A DNA stretch of 64,000 bases, taken from positions 124,001-188,000 of the forward strand of contig NZ_JAJFAY010000001.1 in the NCBI RefSeq assembly GCF_021083305.1, read 5' to 3'. Shown here one piece after another: positions 17,929 to 28,722 of this stretch. The notes beneath the pieces were generated by a model that did no database searches, was not told the DNA's origin, and worked only from the letters and a program-made list of their open reading frames with translations. The position numbers and the translations under genes were made by a program. The stretch comes from Haladaptatus sp. DYF46 (GTDB lineage Archaea; Halobacteriota; Halobacteria; Halobacteriales; Haladaptataceae). Position 1 is the stretch's first letter; every line of letters begins with the position of its first letter.

Positions 17929-20214
17929 GTGACCGAAGGGAACGACTACATCGACGACGCGAACCGTGAACTCCGCGAGACGTACGAGGAGCCGATGAGC
18001 CTTGCGGAGTACGTAGACGCGGCGTTCGAAAACCCGACTATCGCCTCGCACGCGAGCAAGTACCTCCTCGAAGCCATCGAGTCGATGGGTACCCGGAGCG
18101 TCGTGGAGGAGGGCGAGGAGAAGGAGCGTTACAACTTCTTCGACGACCCGCACAACGGCGGCGAACACGCCATCCTCGGCAACACGGAGGTGCTGAACGC
18201 GTTCGTGGACGACCTGCGGTCCATCGCGGCGCGTCGCGGCAAGGAGGAGAAGATAATCTGGTTCGCCGGACCGACGGCGACCGGAAAGTCCGAACTCAAA
18301 CGCTGTCTGGTCAACGGCCTCCGGGAGTACTCGAAGACGCCCGAGGGACGGCGTTACACCGTCGAGTGGAACATCGCCACCGCGTCGGAAGCGCCGGGGC
18401 TGACCTACGGCGACGACGCGGTGGCGACGAGCGAGGAGCATTGGTTCGCCAGTCCCGTCCAGTCACACCCGCTCCTCGTCTTCCCGCAGCAGGTGCGAGA
18501 GCGACTGCTCGAAGGGTTGAACGACCGCATCGACGACCACCTCGACGTCCTCGTCGAAGGAAAAATCGACCCGTTCAGCCGGGAGGCGTACGACTATCTC
18601 GAAGAGCAGTACCGACGTGAGGGCGAGGAGGAACTGTTCACGGCCATTACCGACCCGGCACACCTCCGGGTGAAGAACTACGTCGTGGACATCGGCGACG
18701 GCATCGGCGTCCTCCACTCGGAGGACAGCGGCCGTCCCAAACAGCGACTGGTCGGTAGTTGGATGCAGGGGATGTTGCAGGAACTCGACTCCCGCGGACG
18801 CAAGAATCCGCAGGCATTCAGTTACGACGGCGTCCTCTCGCAGGGTAACGGCCTGCTGACCATCGTGGAGGACGCGGCCCAACACGCGGACCTGCTCCAG
18901 AAACTGCTCAACGTCCCCGACGAGAAGGCGGTGAAACTGGACAAGGGCATCCAGATGGACATCGATACGCAGCTCGTCATCATCTCGAATCCCGACCTCG
19001 AAGCCCAGTTGAACCAGCACGCGGACGCCGGCGGTGCGGACCCGCTTCGCGCGCTGAAACGTCGCCTCGACCGTCGGGAGTTCCGCTACCTGACGAACCT
19101 CAGTCTGGAGGCCGAACTCATCAGGCGCGAACTCACGAACGAGACGACGGTGTGGCAGGCGGACGTGTACGACGAACTCGACGCCCGGATTCGGGAATCG
19201 GTCGGCGTTCAGGTTCGAGACGGCGACGACATCAACGAGCGCGAAATCGCGCCGCACGCCATCGAATCCGCCGCGCTGTACAGCGTGGTGTCCCGACTCG
19301 ACGCGAGCGACGTGCCCGCCGGACTCGACCTCGTCGACAAGGCCGTTCTCTTCGACCGCGGGTACCTGTTGGACGGCGACGAGCGCATCGAGAAGGACGA
19401 TTTCGACTTCGACGACGACGCGACGGACGGGTCGGGCGGTATCCCGGTCACGTACACCCGTGACATCATTGCCGGACTGCTCAACGAAATCCGTGACCGG
19501 CACCACCCCGACTACGACGTCGAGCAGGTCATCATGCCTCGCGACGTTCTGAACGCGATGGCCGAGAGCATCGGCGACGCCCCCGTGTTCTCCGCGGCCG
19601 AGCGCACCGAGTACGAGAACCGCCTCGTGCCCGTGAAGAACCACATCTTCCAACAGCAGGAAAGCGACGTGCTGGACGCCATCATGCGCGACCGGCGGGT
19701 GGACGAGGAGACGGTGGCCGAATACATCGAACACGTCTACGCGTGGGCGACCGGCGAGGACGTCGAAAACGAACGCGGCGAGCCTATCGAACCGGACGCG
19801 CTGAAGATGAAGGTGTTCGAGACGGAACACCTCGGCCGGTTCACCCCCGACGCCTACGAGGTGAATCACGAACCGAGTCCGGCGGTGACCGAGTTCCGCC
19901 GGAACAAGGTCATCACCGCGTTGAACCGCCACGCGTGGGAGAACCGGAACGAGGAGTTCGAAGTCGGCAACATCGATCCGAAGGAGGTTCCGATCATCAA
20001 AACAGTACTCGCAAACAACGACTGGGACGACGTGCACCGCGTCTACGAGGACTTCAACCCCAACCAGTGGGAGAGTCCGCCGAAGAACACCGAGACGGCC
20101 GAGGTGAAAGAACAGGCCATCCAAAACCTACAGGACCTGTTCGGCTACTCGCCCGCCTCGGCCGAACTGACCAGCCAGCACGTCATGAATCAGGTGAGCT
20201 ACAAATGGGATTGA
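17929..20214 (+). CDS. prkA: PrkA-type serine protein kinase, second paralogue
   Basis: Second PrkA-family ATPase, 761 aa, GTG start 3 nt after the first paralogue's stop. The P-loop is GPTATGKS at residues 114-121. It diverges from the first copy in length and sequence, carries extra segments around residues 470-510 (Asp-rich, ending in GIPVTYTRD), and retains PrkA motifs such as QPEAFSYDG-like [18 protein letters not shown]. Having two non-identical kinases side by side suggests a hetero-complex or one regulating the other; this is inference. Its end overlaps the YeaH start by 10 nt, implying translational coupling. Confidence 0.94.
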   Translation: MTEGNDYIDDANRELRETYEEPMSLAEYVDAAFENPTIASHASKYLLEAIESMGTRSVVEEGEEKERYNFFDDPHNGGEHAILGNTEVLNAFVDDLRSIAARRGKEEKIIWFAGPTATGKSELKRCLVNGLREYSKTPEGRRYTVEWNIATASEAPGLTYGDDAVATSEEHWFASPVQSHPLLVFPQQVRERLLEGLNDRIDDHLDVLVEGKIDPFSREAYDYLEEQYRREGEEELFTAITDPAHLRVKNYVVDIGDGIGVLHSEDSGRPKQRLVGSWMQGMLQELDSRGRKNPQAFSYDGVLSQGNGLLTIVEDAAQHADLLQKLLNVPDEKAVKLDKGIQMDIDTQLVIISNPDLEAQLNQHADAGGADPLRALKRRLDRREFRYLTNLSLEAELIRRELTNETTVWQADVYDELDARIRESVGVQVRDGDDINEREIAPHAIESAALYSVVSRLDASDVPAGLDLVDKAVLFDRGYLLDGDERIEKDDFDFDDDATDGSGGIPVTYTRDIIAGLLNEIRDRHHPDYDVEQVIMPRDVLNAMAESIGDAPVFSAAERTEYENRLVPVKNHIFQQQESDVLDAIMRDRRVDEETVAEYIEHVYAWATGEDVENERGEPIEPDALKMKVFETEHLGRFTPDAYEVNHEPSPAVTEFRRNKVITALNRHAWENRNEEFEVGNIDPKEVPIIKTVLANNDWDDVHRVYEDFNPNQWESPPKNTETAEVKEQAIQNLQDLFGYSPASAELTSQHVMNQVSYKWD

Positions 20215-21512
20215 GAGACGACCTCGAACGGTACCGTGAAGTCGGCGAGGACCGCCGTGAGGACCTCGCGGAGTTCATCCAATACGGCGACCTCGGCCAG
20301 AGTCTCCCGGACGAGATTCACATCCCCATCAAAATCGTGGACCTCCCGGAGTTCCAGTACGACCGCCGCGACAAGGGCGGCGTCGGCCAAGGGAAACCCG
20401 ATGTGGGCGACCCGGTCGGTCAGCCCCAACCCCAACCCGGGGACGACGGGGACGAAGGCGACCCCGGCGACGAGTCGGACGAACACGGCTACTACGAGAT
20501 GGATCCCGAGGAGTTCGCCGAGGAGTTGGACGACGAACTCGGCCTCGACCTCCAACCGAAAGGAAAGGAGGTCGTCGAGGAGATAGAGGGCGACTTCACC
20601 GACATGACGAAGACCGGTCCCGACAGCACGCTCGACTTCGAGCGGATGTTCAAGCAGGGACTGAAGCGAAAGCTCGCGATGGACTTCGACCCCGACTACA
20701 TCCGCGAAGCGATGGGCGTCGAAGGCTGGGGACCGGACGAAGTGTTCCGATGGGCGCGGGAGAACAACCTCACCGTCTCGAAGCGGTGGGTCGAGGAGAA
20801 CTACGACGACCTCCCCGCGGACGAGCGCTCGAAGTGGGAGAGCATCGAGGAGATGGAGTCGAAGGTCGAACCGACGACCACGGCACAGAAAATCCGGGAA
20901 CACGGCGTCAAAAACATCCCCTTCCGTCGGGAGGACGAGCGCTACCGCTACCCCGAAATCATCGAGGAGCGCGAGAAGAACGTCGTCGTCGTCAACATCC
21001 GCGACGTGTCCGGGTCGATGCGCGAGAAGAAGCGCGAACTGGTCGAGCGGACGTTCACCCCGCTGGACTGGTACCTGACCGGGAAGTACGACACGGCGGA
21101 GTTCGTCTACATCGCCCACGACGCGGAGGCGTGGCGCGTCGAACGCGACGAGTTCTTCGGCATCCGGTCGGGCGGCGGGACGAAAATCTCGTCGGCCTAC
21201 GAACTCGCGGGTCGCATCCTCGAAGAGGAGTACCCGTGGGCCGACTGGAACCGCTACGTGTTCGCGGCGGGCGACAGCGAAAACAGCCGGAACGACACCG
21301 AGGAGAACGTCATTCCACGGATGGAGGAGATTCCGGCGAACCTCCACGCCTACGTCGAAACGCAACCGGAGGGCAAGGCCATCAACGCGACCCACGCGGA
21401 GGAGGTCGAACGCCACTTCGACGAGTCGGATACCGTCGCCGTCAGCTACGTCAACGGTCCGGAGGACGTGACGGACGCGATTTACGAAATCCTCAGTACG
21501 GAGGCATCATGA
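20205..21512 (+). CDS. YeaH/YhbH family protein (UPF0229, von Willebrand A-like)
   Basis: Protein of 435 aa of the UPF0229 family, partner of PrkA/YeaG kinases in bacteria. An N-terminal flexible region with a Gln-Pro run and Asp/Glu-rich stretch (residues 70-100) precedes a von Willebrand factor A-like domain whose metal-ion-dependent site is seen as DVSGSM at residues 267-272. [20 protein letters not shown] gives the second metal-site element. Start ATG 20205 overlaps the preceding kinase gene by 10 nt, and its stop overlaps the SpoVR start (ATGA). A role as scaffold or adaptor to the kinases is inferred. Confidence 0.93.
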   Translation: MGLRDDLERYREVGEDRREDLAEFIQYGDLGQSLPDEIHIPIKIVDLPEFQYDRRDKGGVGQGKPDVGDPVGQPQPQPGDDGDEGDPGDESDEHGYYEMDPEEFAEELDDELGLDLQPKGKEVVEEIEGDFTDMTKTGPDSTLDFERMFKQGLKRKLAMDFDPDYIREAMGVEGWGPDEVFRWARENNLTVSKRWVEENYDDLPADERSKWESIEEMESKVEPTTTAQKIREHGVKNIPFRREDERYRYPEIIEEREKNVVVVNIRDVSGSMREKKRELVERTFTPLDWYLTGKYDTAEFVYIAHDAEAWRVERDEFFGIRSGGGTKISSAYELAGRILEEEYPWADWNRYVFAAGDSENSRNDTEENVIPRMEEIPANLHAYVETQPEGKAINATHAEEVERHFDESDTVAVSYVNGPEDVTDAIYEILSTEAS

Positions 21513-23491
21513 ACGAGCGAATCGAAACACAGCGCGAGGCGGAACAGGTGCGCGAACCGGTCGTGGAAGCGCGGAAACTCGCGCAGAAACTCGGTCTCGA
21601 CCCGTACCCCGTCAAGTACTGGATCGTCGATTACGACGAGATGAACGAACTCATCGCCTACGACGGGTTTCAGGAACGATACCCGCACTGGCGCTGGGGG
21701 ATGAAGTACGACCGCCAGCAAAAACAGGGTCAGTACGCGGGCGGCAAGGCGTTCGAAATCGTCATCAACGACGACCCCGCTCACGCCTTCCTCCAGCAGT
21801 CGAACAGCCTCGCGGACCAGAAAGCCGTCATCACTCACGTCGAAGCCCACTCGGACTTCTTCGCCAACAATCGCTGGTATCGGATGTTCGCGGACGAACT
21901 GGACGCGGCGGCGCTCCTCTCGCGTCACGCGGACCGCGTGCGTCGCATCATGAGCGACCCCGAAATCGACCGCGAGGAGGTCGAAAAGTGGATCGACAAC
22001 GTCCTCTGCTTGCAGGACAACATCGACCAGCATCAGGCGTTCAAACACCAGCACCGAGTCGAAGACGAGGAACACGAGACGGACGAACTCGGGGACCAAC
22101 TCTCGGAGATGAACCTCAGCGACGAGGTCCGTGACGAGGTGTTCGACGACGAATGGCTGGAAGCACAGGAGGAAAAACAGGCCGGGACGCTGGAGGAACC
22201 AGAAAAGGATCTCCTCGCGTACCTCCGCGACCACGGGCACGCCTACGAACCCGACGAGGGCAAGGCCGCCGAGATGGAGGAGTGGCAGACGGAGATTCTG
22301 GAGATGCTCCGCACCGAATCCTACTACTTCGCGGCCCAGAAGACGACGAAGGTGATGAACGAGGGATGGGCCGCCTACTGGGAATCGATGATGATGGGCG
22401 AGGAGTGCTTTGCGGGCACGGACGAGTTCATCGAATACGCCGACCACCAAGCCCGCGTCCTCGGGTCCCCGGGGCTGAACCCCTACAAACTCGGTAAACA
22501 ACTCTGGGAGTACATCGAAAACACCGAAAATCGGCGCGAAGTCGTCCGGAAACTCCTTCGCGTGCGCGGAATCACGTGGCGTAACTTCCACGATGTCGTC
22601 GACTTCGAGCAGGTCGCGGACCTCCTCGAACCCGACCCGGCGCTGGAAACGGTAACGTCGGGGACGCTCTCGGACCTCCAATCGCTTCCCGCATCGAAAA
22701 TCGATGCCGAGGCGCTGGAGCGTGCGAACGAAGGCGATATCGACGTCGATAGCCACCCGTGGAAGGTGCTCACCTACGAGGGACTGGCGGAGCGTCACTT
22801 CTCGCTCTGCAAACTCCAGAATCAAGGATTCCTCGAAGCCATCTCGCAGGCGGATTTGGAGCAGTACGCCCGCTACATGATGGACGACGAGCGGTACGGG
22901 AGCATCGAGGAAGCGATGGCAGACGTCGAGTACACCGCCGGATGGGACCGGATGTACGAGGTTCGGTCCAGCCACAACGACGTGACGTTCCTCGACGGCT
23001 TCCTGACCAAGGAGTTCGTGGTGGACAACGAGTACTTCACCTACGAGTTCAGTCGGACGACCGGCGACTATCGGGTGTCGAGTACGGAGTACGAGGACGT
23101 GAAGAAGAAACTGATGCTTCAGTTCACCAACTTCGGAAAGCCGACGATGGCCGTCTACGACGGCAACTACGACAACAAGAGCGAGTTGCTCCTCGGTCAC
23201 CACTACAACGGTGTCATGCTGGATTTGGAGCAGGCAACGCGAACGCTCGAACGCATTTACGAACTGTGGGGCCACCCGGTGAACCTGAAGACCATCGTGA
23301 AGGAGATCGACGAACGCGACGCCGAAATCGCCCGGCGGCGTGATCGCGAACCGGAACCCGAAGAGCAGGGAAAACTCCTCCGTTACGATGGGAACGAGTT
23401 CGAGATGCGCGACCTGCCGTGGAGCGAAGTCGAGGACATCGCCGCGACGGACGTGGATTACAACACGAAACCGGACGAGTGGCTAGCGTGA
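21509..23491 (+). CDS. spoVR: SpoVR family protein
   Basis: Protein of 660 aa of the SpoVR/YcgB family, named for a Bacillus spore-cortex gene but widespread in non-sporulating species. Family motifs include [20 protein letters not shown] at the N-terminus, [12 protein letters not shown], and [14 protein letters not shown] (a His- or Glu-rich region that might bind metal). Start ATG 21509 overlaps the YeaH stop. The last codons overlap by 9 nt with the end of a convergent regulator gene. Function remains undefined; persistent linkage with PrkA and YeaH argues for one stress-responsive system. Confidence 0.94.
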   Translation: MNERIETQREAEQVREPVVEARKLAQKLGLDPYPVKYWIVDYDEMNELIAYDGFQERYPHWRWGMKYDRQQKQGQYAGGKAFEIVINDDPAHAFLQQSNSLADQKAVITHVEAHSDFFANNRWYRMFADELDAAALLSRHADRVRRIMSDPEIDREEVEKWIDNVLCLQDNIDQHQAFKHQHRVEDEEHETDELGDQLSEMNLSDEVRDEVFDDEWLEAQEEKQAGTLEEPEKDLLAYLRDHGHAYEPDEGKAAEMEEWQTEILEMLRTESYYFAAQKTTKVMNEGWAAYWESMMMGEECFAGTDEFIEYADHQARVLGSPGLNPYKLGKQLWEYIENTENRREVVRKLLRVRGITWRNFHDVVDFEQVADLLEPDPALETVTSGTLSDLQSLPASKIDAEALERANEGDIDVDSHPWKVLTYEGLAERHFSLCKLQNQGFLEAISQADLEQYARYMMDDERYGSIEEAMADVEYTAGWDRMYEVRSSHNDVTFLDGFLTKEFVVDNEYFTYEFSRTTGDYRVSSTEYEDVKKKLMLQFTNFGKPTMAVYDGNYDNKSELLLGHHYNGVMLDLEQATRTLERIYELWGHPVNLKTIVKEIDERDAEIARRRDREPEPEEQGKLLRYDGNEFEMRDLPWSEVEDIAATDVDYNTKPDEWLA

Positions 23492-24688
23492 TTCGTAGAG
23501 TTTGATCTCGCCGCTGTCGACCACCACTTCGTATCCTTCGTACTCGAACGCCGCGTAGACGGAGACATCCCCGTGGTCCGACAGTCGCTGAAGCGCGTCG
23601 ATATCGATGACGTCGGCGAGGACGGGTCGTAGTTCGGTCGCGTTCGTGTTTTGAACGTCGCCCAACGCCCGTGCGAGCGTCACGGCTATCGAATCCGGTG
23701 CCGTCCCGTACACCGTCCAATACGTCTCGTCGGACTCGTCCACCGAGGAGTCACTCGGCCGAATGGACTCCCGGTTCGGAAGAGCGGGCGGCACCTCCGG
23801 GGAGGAGTCGTCCGCGGTCAACCGAACGTATCGGTCCAGGGTTCCGCTTTCGACGGTCGAGGATACCATCTCGCCGTCCCGTTCGAGAACGCCGGCGTCG
23901 GCCAACTCCGGCAGATGGACGTGATGGAGGGTGATGTGAACCCGTTCTCGTTCGTTCTCGCTCGCCGTTCCCGACCCTTCCCACTCGGCGATTCGCCGTG
24001 CGATCGCCGAGATAGGTGCGCGGTCGGCGATTTCGACGAGGTAGCGACAGACGAGTCGTCGTCGCGGAGTCCCGAGGAGCGCCAAGAGGACGTCCGCGGA
24101 AACGTTCTCCACGTCCCCGGAGCGCCCGTGAACCGCGTCGAATAACGAACACAGCATCGCTATCGTCGCGTCGTCGTGGAGGTCCGGGTCGATATGGAAG
24201 TGTGCGAGGACGTTCTGCTGGCGGAGATACTCTGTCAACGAGTGTAAAAATCGAAACGCCGCTGTCCGGTCTACGTGCCGAAGCGACGACGATATCGAGT
24301 CGAAACAGAGTACCGTTTTCCCGTCGTTCGCCGACCATTGATCGAGATACAAGTGAATCGTGGTTTCGAGACGACCGAGGCTGGCGGGGCTAGCGAGCGA
24401 GATGGCGTTGCTATCACCGCGGGGCTCCAAGCGGTGTGTTCCGGTCCGTGCACCGCCGCCGCCGACGGAGATGATTCCGAGCTCCGTCGGTTCCTCGCCG
24501 ACGTGCGATTCCCAGTGGTCGTACACAACCTTCGGAGCGCGGTTGTACGTCACGAGGAGGACGTTTCTATCCGCTTCCTCTTTGCACGATAACCAACGTA
24601 TGCAGTCGTCATCGCCGTCTCGACCCAATGCGGCAGTGCAGAGGAGAATGGAACCGGTGCTGAATACGGAATCGCTTGCTATAGTCAT
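23483..24688 (-). CDS. DUF7504/HalOD1-type haloarchaeal regulator
   Basis: Protein of 401 aa with three parts. Residues 1-190 look like a RecA/KaiC-like domain without a good P-loop (VLLVTYNRAP, TVLCFDSISSSLRH), as in DUF7504. Residues 195-285 resemble a DUF7344-like winged helix (LLALLGTPRRRLVCRYL...LHHVHLPELADAGVLERDG). The C-terminal 70 residues match the Halobacterial output domain HalOD1 (SIAVTLARALGDV ... EGYEVVVDSGEIKLYE). It is probably a sensory or regulatory protein. It converges on spoVR, overlapping it by 9 nt, so read-through antisense of the prkA operon is possible. Confidence 0.75.
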   Translation of the reverse strand: MTIASDSVFSTGSILLCTAALGRDGDDDCIRWLSCKEEADRNVLLVTYNRAPKVVYDHWESHVGEEPTELGIISVGGGGARTGTHRLEPRGDSNAISLASPASLGRLETTIHLYLDQWSANDGKTVLCFDSISSSLRHVDRTAAFRFLHSLTEYLRQQNVLAHFHIDPDLHDDATIAMLCSLFDAVHGRSGDVENVSADVLLALLGTPRRRLVCRYLVEIADRAPISAIARRIAEWEGSGTASENERERVHITLHHVHLPELADAGVLERDGEMVSSTVESGTLDRYVRLTADDSSPEVPPALPNRESIRPSDSSVDESDETYWTVYGTAPDSIAVTLARALGDVQNTNATELRPVLADVIDIDALQRLSDHGDVSVYAAFEYEGYEVVVDSGEIKLYESR

Positions 24689-24744
24689 GTCGTTTATTTC
24701 TGAAACTTATTTGCTTCTCCCGATCGGAGAACGTATCGTCTGAC

Positions 24745-25020
24745 GTTTTATCTAGAGACAGCCGAGAATAATAAAGATATCCGCTAGTTCTTTGAATAGC
24801 CAAACATTCGCAGTTTGTTCTCGAATTTTACAAGGCTATTTTATGGCGGATTTGGTGTATTCTAATCCTGGTGGAATTATTGTATTGTGATCAAAATACG
24901 ACACCGACTTCGCACGAATACTTCGACAGAAATCACCAGCACCGTTCATGATCCTCGTTTGTTATTCGAACGTGCGCCGCGACAGCACGGAGTCATCCCC
25001 GCGCACTGGTCCTCGCGACT
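24745..25020 (+). other. AT-rich non-coding stretch next to the tRNA-Glu locus
   Basis: No gene is supported. Base composition is clearly more AT-rich than the neighbouring coding DNA (for example TTTTATGGCGGATTTGGTG near 24840 and several A/T runs). It lies between the DUF7504 gene promoter and the duplicated tRNA 3'-end sequences, as would suit a relic of an integrated element, but nothing recognisable remains. Confidence 0.4.
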
Positions 25021-25053
25021 TCGTTCCTCGAAAAGATACGAAATTGACATATG

Positions 25054-25071
25054 CGGTCAGGGATTTGAACC
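25054..25071 (-). repeat. Duplicated 3' fragment of tRNA-Glu
   Basis: 18 bp identical to 25224-25241 inside the intact tRNA-Glu gene (T-arm and part of the acceptor stem). The flanking CGTTCCTCGAAAA at 25022-25034 resembles the trailer TGTTCCTCGAAAA next to the real gene, so the duplicated unit includes the trailer. Such truncated copies usually mark tRNA-targeted integration; no integrase is present here. Confidence 0.8.
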
Positions 25072-25127
25072 ACCTGAAGACGCTTCCTCGCCTTCGGCGA
25101 GACTGCCTCTTCCGTACTTCAAATCCC
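25060..25127. repeat. 68-bp palindromic element ending in tRNA T-arm sequences
   Basis: GGGATTTGAA at 25060-25069 is the exact reverse complement of TTCAAATCCC at 25118-25127. Inside, GAAG (25076-25079) pairs with CTTC (25109-25112), and the centre holds a 6-bp hairpin with loop TTC (25087-25101). A second element of exactly 68 bp with the same end sequences (one base differing) and the inner GAAGACG motif is at 62713-62780. Confidence 0.8.
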
Positions 25128-25153
25128 AGACGCTGCGCTTTTCCTCGTCACAC

Positions 25154-25174
25154 GGGAAGAGCGAAGCTCTTCCC
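25154..25174. repeat. Short perfect hairpin between the tRNA fragment and tRNA-Glu
   Basis: GGGAAGAGC, loop GAA, GCTCTTCCC: a 9-bp stem that together with the 68-bp palindrome fills the space between the truncated and intact tRNA-Glu 3' ends. Function unknown. Confidence 0.6.
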
Positions 25175-25219
25175 TGCTCTCGTTCGCTACGCTCACGAGA
25201 ACTTTGTTCCTCGAAAAAG

Positions 25220-25294
<75 letters not shown>

Positions 25295-25334
25295 GTAGCG
25301 CGCTTCTGCGCACTCATTGCTTTCTGGTGGACTA

Positions 25335-25342
25335 GTTTAAAC
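25335..25342 (-). promoter_or_regulatory. TATA box of tRNA-Glu
   Basis: Symmetric GTTTAAAC, centred about 44 nt before the mature tRNA 5' end, which leaves a short 5' leader for RNase P removal. Confidence 0.55.
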
Positions 25343-25414
25343 CTTCCGTTATCGACCGACAGCGGGCGGATTTCGCGTCAATCGGTGCCACCCCGTTTGG
25401 GATGGGGTGTCAGT

Positions 25415-27382
25415 CTACTTCCCCTCGAATTCGGGTTCCTGTTTTCCCATGAAGGCGGTGATTCCTTCCATCAGATCGTCGGTGGCCATCAGGTGGCCGA
25501 AGGCTTGCGCCTCGATTTCGAGTCCCGCTTCAGTGCTCTCCCAGCCCTTGAGCATCGCACGCTTCGTGAACTTCTGTGCGATCGGCGGGCCGCCCGCGAG
25601 TTTCGCGGCGAGTTCGAACGCGCTGTCCTCGAACTCCTCGGTCGGCACGACCTCGTTCACGAAGCCGTAATCGGCCATCGTCTCGGGGTCGAAGCGGTCC
25701 GCGGTGAAGATTATCTCCTTCGCTCGTCCCTCACCGACGATGTGCTGGAGGCGTTGGGTGCCGCCCCATCCCGGTAAGAGGCCGAGGTCGTGTTCCGGTT
25801 GGCCGAGTTCGGAGCGCTCGCTGGCGATTCGAAGGTCGGCACACATGGACAGTTCCATGCCGCCGCCGAGACAGTAGCCGTCGATTCCGGCGACGACGGG
25901 CATCGGACAGGATTCGAGTTTCCCGAACGTCTCCTGGCCCTTCCGCGAGAGGTCGATGGCACCGATGGGGTCGGCACCGCCCGCGGCCATGCTCTGAACG
26001 TCGGCACCGGCGGAAAACGCCTTGTCGCCCTCGCCCGTGATGAGGATTGCGCGAACGTCGTCGTCCGCCTCCAACTGGTCGATTGCCTCGGCGAGTTCGT
26101 CGAGGAGTTGCCCGCTGATGGTGTTCATGCGGTGCGGACGGTCGAGGACGATCTGGCCGACCATCTCGCCCGGTTTCTCGATGCGGACGGCTTCGAACTC
26201 GATACCCTCGTCCTCGTCTTTGTCCGCGAAGCCGCCGACTTCGGCACGCTCTTCGAGGTAGTCCGCGGGTTCGTAGCGCGCCGCACCCGTCTCCTCGTGG
26301 AGGGATTCGAGCGTTTCGAGCAGGGTGTCCAGTCCGGCGTCGTCGGCCATCCGGGCCGGGCCTTCCGGGAAGCCGGCGCCGAGCATGACCGCCTCGTCGA
26401 TCTCGTTCGCCGGTGCGACGTCGTTGCCGACGAGATTCGCGACTTCGTTCGCCATCACGGCCTGCAGGCGGAGGACGATGTCCTCGCTTCCGGCGTCTGT
26501 CGGGACGTCCACGCCGCCGTTCTCGTAGTCGTAAAAGCCCTTCCCGGTCTTCTTGCCGAGGTTTCCTTCCTCCACCTTCTCGGCGAGGAGCGGGCACGGT
26601 TCGTAGGCGTCACCGAGCACCTCGTGCATGTATTCGAGGACGTGGTAGCCGACGTCGACGCCGACTTGGTCGGCGAGTTCGAAACTGCCCATCGGCAGGC
26701 CCATGTCGAACTTCGTCGCGCTGTCGACTTCCTCGACGGTGGCGTCGCCGGACTCGACGATCCACGCCGCCTCGTTCATCAGGGGAACGAGGACGCGGTT
26801 GACGATGAAACCGGGGCTGTCCTTGCGCACGCGAACGGGAGTTTTGCCCATCTCCTCGGCCAACTCCTCGGTCACGTCGAGAACCTCCTCGTCGGTGTGT
26901 GCGCCCGTGATGACCTCGACGAGTTGCATCCGAACTGGCGGGTTGAAAAAGTGCATTCCACAGAACCGTTCGGGGCGGTTCGTCACCTCGGAGAGTTCCG
27001 TTATCGAGAGGCTGGACGTGTTCGTGGCGAAGATGGCGTGGTCCGGGGCGTACTCCTCCAGTTCGCCGTACACGTCCTTCTTGATGGCCATCTTCTCGGG
27101 AACAGCTTCGATAACGAAATCCGCGTCGGCGACGGCCTCTTCGAAGTCCACGAGGGGTGTCACGCGGTCCAGCGCGGCGTCCGCTTCCGCCTCGCTGATC
27201 TGTTCTTTTTCCGCGAGTTTCCCCAGACTCCACTCGATTCCCTCGTAGCCGTTCTGGACGAACTCCTCTTCGATGTCGCGCAGGTTCACGTCGAATCCCG
27301 CAAGTGCGGCGACTTCCGCGATTCCGTGGCCCATGTTGCCAGCACCGAGAACCGCTATGGTGTTGATATCTTCGAGCGCCAT
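25415..27382 (-). CDS. 3-hydroxyacyl-CoA dehydrogenase / enoyl-CoA hydratase fusion
   Basis: Bifunctional beta-oxidation enzyme of 655 aa. It hydrates trans-2-enoyl-CoA and oxidises the 3-hydroxyacyl-CoA. The N-terminal dehydrogenase half has the NAD-binding GAGNMGHG (residues 13-20) and catalytic-site MHFFNPP; the C-terminal half (from about 390) is a crotonase domain with AFSAGADV and the oxyanion-hole GYCLGGGMELSMCADLRIAS. Domain order is reversed relative to bacterial FadB. ATG 27382 (MALEDINTI) is preferred over 27412. It is divergent from an acyl-CoA dehydrogenase, the preceding step, which suggests shared control. Confidence 0.95.
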   Translation of the reverse strand: MALEDINTIAVLGAGNMGHGIAEVAALAGFDVNLRDIEEEFVQNGYEGIEWSLGKLAEKEQISEAEADAALDRVTPLVDFEEAVADADFVIEAVPEKMAIKKDVYGELEEYAPDHAIFATNTSSLSITELSEVTNRPERFCGMHFFNPPVRMQLVEVITGAHTDEEVLDVTEELAEEMGKTPVRVRKDSPGFIVNRVLVPLMNEAAWIVESGDATVEEVDSATKFDMGLPMGSFELADQVGVDVGYHVLEYMHEVLGDAYEPCPLLAEKVEEGNLGKKTGKGFYDYENGGVDVPTDAGSEDIVLRLQAVMANEVANLVGNDVAPANEIDEAVMLGAGFPEGPARMADDAGLDTLLETLESLHEETGAARYEPADYLEERAEVGGFADKDEDEGIEFEAVRIEKPGEMVGQIVLDRPHRMNTISGQLLDELAEAIDQLEADDDVRAILITGEGDKAFSAGADVQSMAAGGADPIGAIDLSRKGQETFGKLESCPMPVVAGIDGYCLGGGMELSMCADLRIASERSELGQPEHDLGLLPGWGGTQRLQHIVGEGRAKEIIFTADRFDPETMADYGFVNEVVPTEEFEDSAFELAAKLAGGPPIAQKFTKRAMLKGWESTEAGLEIEAQAFGHLMATDDLMEGITAFMGKQEPEFEGK

Positions 27383-27468
27383 GTGAGAACCCTCGTTACG
27401 GGGGTGTTTCAACGTTTCTCTCTACTAACTAATAAACTTTCTTCGAGTTTATATCCGGTTACAAAACG

Positions 27469-27477
27469 ATTTATCCG
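27469..27477 (+). promoter_or_regulatory. TATA-like element of the acyl-CoA dehydrogenase gene
   Basis: GATTTATCC centred 25 nt before ATG 27498. For the divergent fusion gene a minus-strand AGTTTATT at 27431-27438 is the candidate, 53 nt from its start. Confidence 0.45.
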
Positions 27478-27497
27478 TTGCCCCGTAAGTCGTTGGC

Positions 27498-28652
27498 ATG
27501 GACTTCGAACTGACCGACGAGCAGCAAGCGATCCGTGACGAAGTGCGACGATTCGCCGAGAACGAGGTCGAACCCATCGCCAAGGAGTACGACCAGAAGG
27601 AGGAGTACCCGTGGGAGATCATCGACAAGGCCGCCGAGATGGGCCTGACCGGCGCGAACATTCCCATCGAGTACGGCGGCGCGGGCTACTCGCCCCTCGA
27701 AGTCGCCATCATCGTCGAGGAACTGTTCGCCGTGGACCCCGGCATCGGCCTCTGTATCACGAGTACGGCCTTCGGCGGCGACGCCATCCGCGAGTTCGGC
27801 ACCGAAGAGCAGAAAGAGGAGTACCTCGCCCCCGTCGCCGCCGGCGACGCCGTCATGGGTACCGCCATCAGCGAACCCGACACGGGATCCGACGTTTCGT
27901 CGGTTTCCACCACGGCCGAGAAGGACGGCGACGAGTGGGTCATCGACGGCAACAAGATGTGGATCACGAACGGGTCCATCGGCGACTTCTTCGTCGTCAT
28001 GACGAAGACCGATCCCGAGGCCGAGGATCGCTACGCCGGCTTCTCGCAGATCATCGTCGAATCCGACCGCGACGGGTTCGAGGCCGACAAGATAACCGGC
28101 AAACTCGGCATCCGCGCCTCCGACACCGCCGAACTCATTTTCGACGACGTGCGCGTCCCCGAGGAGAACCTCGTCGGGACGCGCGGCATGGGTTTCCTCC
28201 AACTCATGCAGTTCTTCGACGAAACTCGGACGGCCGTCGCCGCACAGGGCGTCGGTATCGCCAAGGGTGCCTGTGAACGCGCCCTCGATTACGCCCAAGA
28301 GCGTGAACAGTTCGGGCGTTCAATCAGCGACTTCCAAGCGATTCAGCACAAACTCGCCGAGATGCACACGAACACGGAAGCCGCGCGCAACCTCACCTAC
28401 AAATCCGCGTGGAGCGTCGCCAACGGCGACGGGCAACTGACCCAACTCGCGTCGATGGCGAAGGAGTTCTCCTCGCGTATCGCGGTCGAATGTGCGGACG
28501 AAGCGGTCCAGATTCACGGCGGGTCCGGGTACGTCAACGACTTCGACGTGGAGCGACTGTACCGCGACGCAAAGATCACCCAAATCTACGAGGGGACGAC
28601 GGAAATTCAGAAGAACATCATCGCTCGCGAACTGCTTGGAAAGGGTTTCTGA
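27498..28652 (+). CDS. Acyl-CoA dehydrogenase
   Basis: FAD-dependent enzyme of 384 aa that forms the 2,3-double bond of acyl-CoA, the first step of beta-oxidation. Signatures are present in order: [12 protein letters not shown] (FAD and substrate site), MWITNGS, the C-terminal QIHGGSGYV and the catalytic base Glu365 in IYEGTTEIQ. Length is standard. It is divergent from the hydratase/dehydrogenase fusion with 115 nt between starts. The electron acceptor is presumably ETF, encoded elsewhere. Chain-length preference cannot be judged. Confidence 0.96.
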   Translation: MDFELTDEQQAIRDEVRRFAENEVEPIAKEYDQKEEYPWEIIDKAAEMGLTGANIPIEYGGAGYSPLEVAIIVEELFAVDPGIGLCITSTAFGGDAIREFGTEEQKEEYLAPVAAGDAVMGTAISEPDTGSDVSSVSTTAEKDGDEWVIDGNKMWITNGSIGDFFVVMTKTDPEAEDRYAGFSQIIVESDRDGFEADKITGKLGIRASDTAELIFDDVRVPEENLVGTRGMGFLQLMQFFDETRTAVAAQGVGIAKGACERALDYAQEREQFGRSISDFQAIQHKLAEMHTNTEAARNLTYKSAWSVANGDGQLTQLASMAKEFSSRIAVECADEAVQIHGGSGYVNDFDVERLYRDAKITQIYEGTTEIQKNIIARELLGKGF

Positions 28653-28722
28653 GGCCGTTCCACTCGTGCCTACATGTGTAGGCATAGTTCTTTTACGGGA
28701 GTTGGATGTTGTATTAATAACG

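Noticed and set aside
25790-27538. 582-aa open frame antisense to the beta-oxidation fusion gene
   Set aside because: Shadow of a certain gene, crossing the divergent promoter into the acyl-CoA dehydrogenase start.
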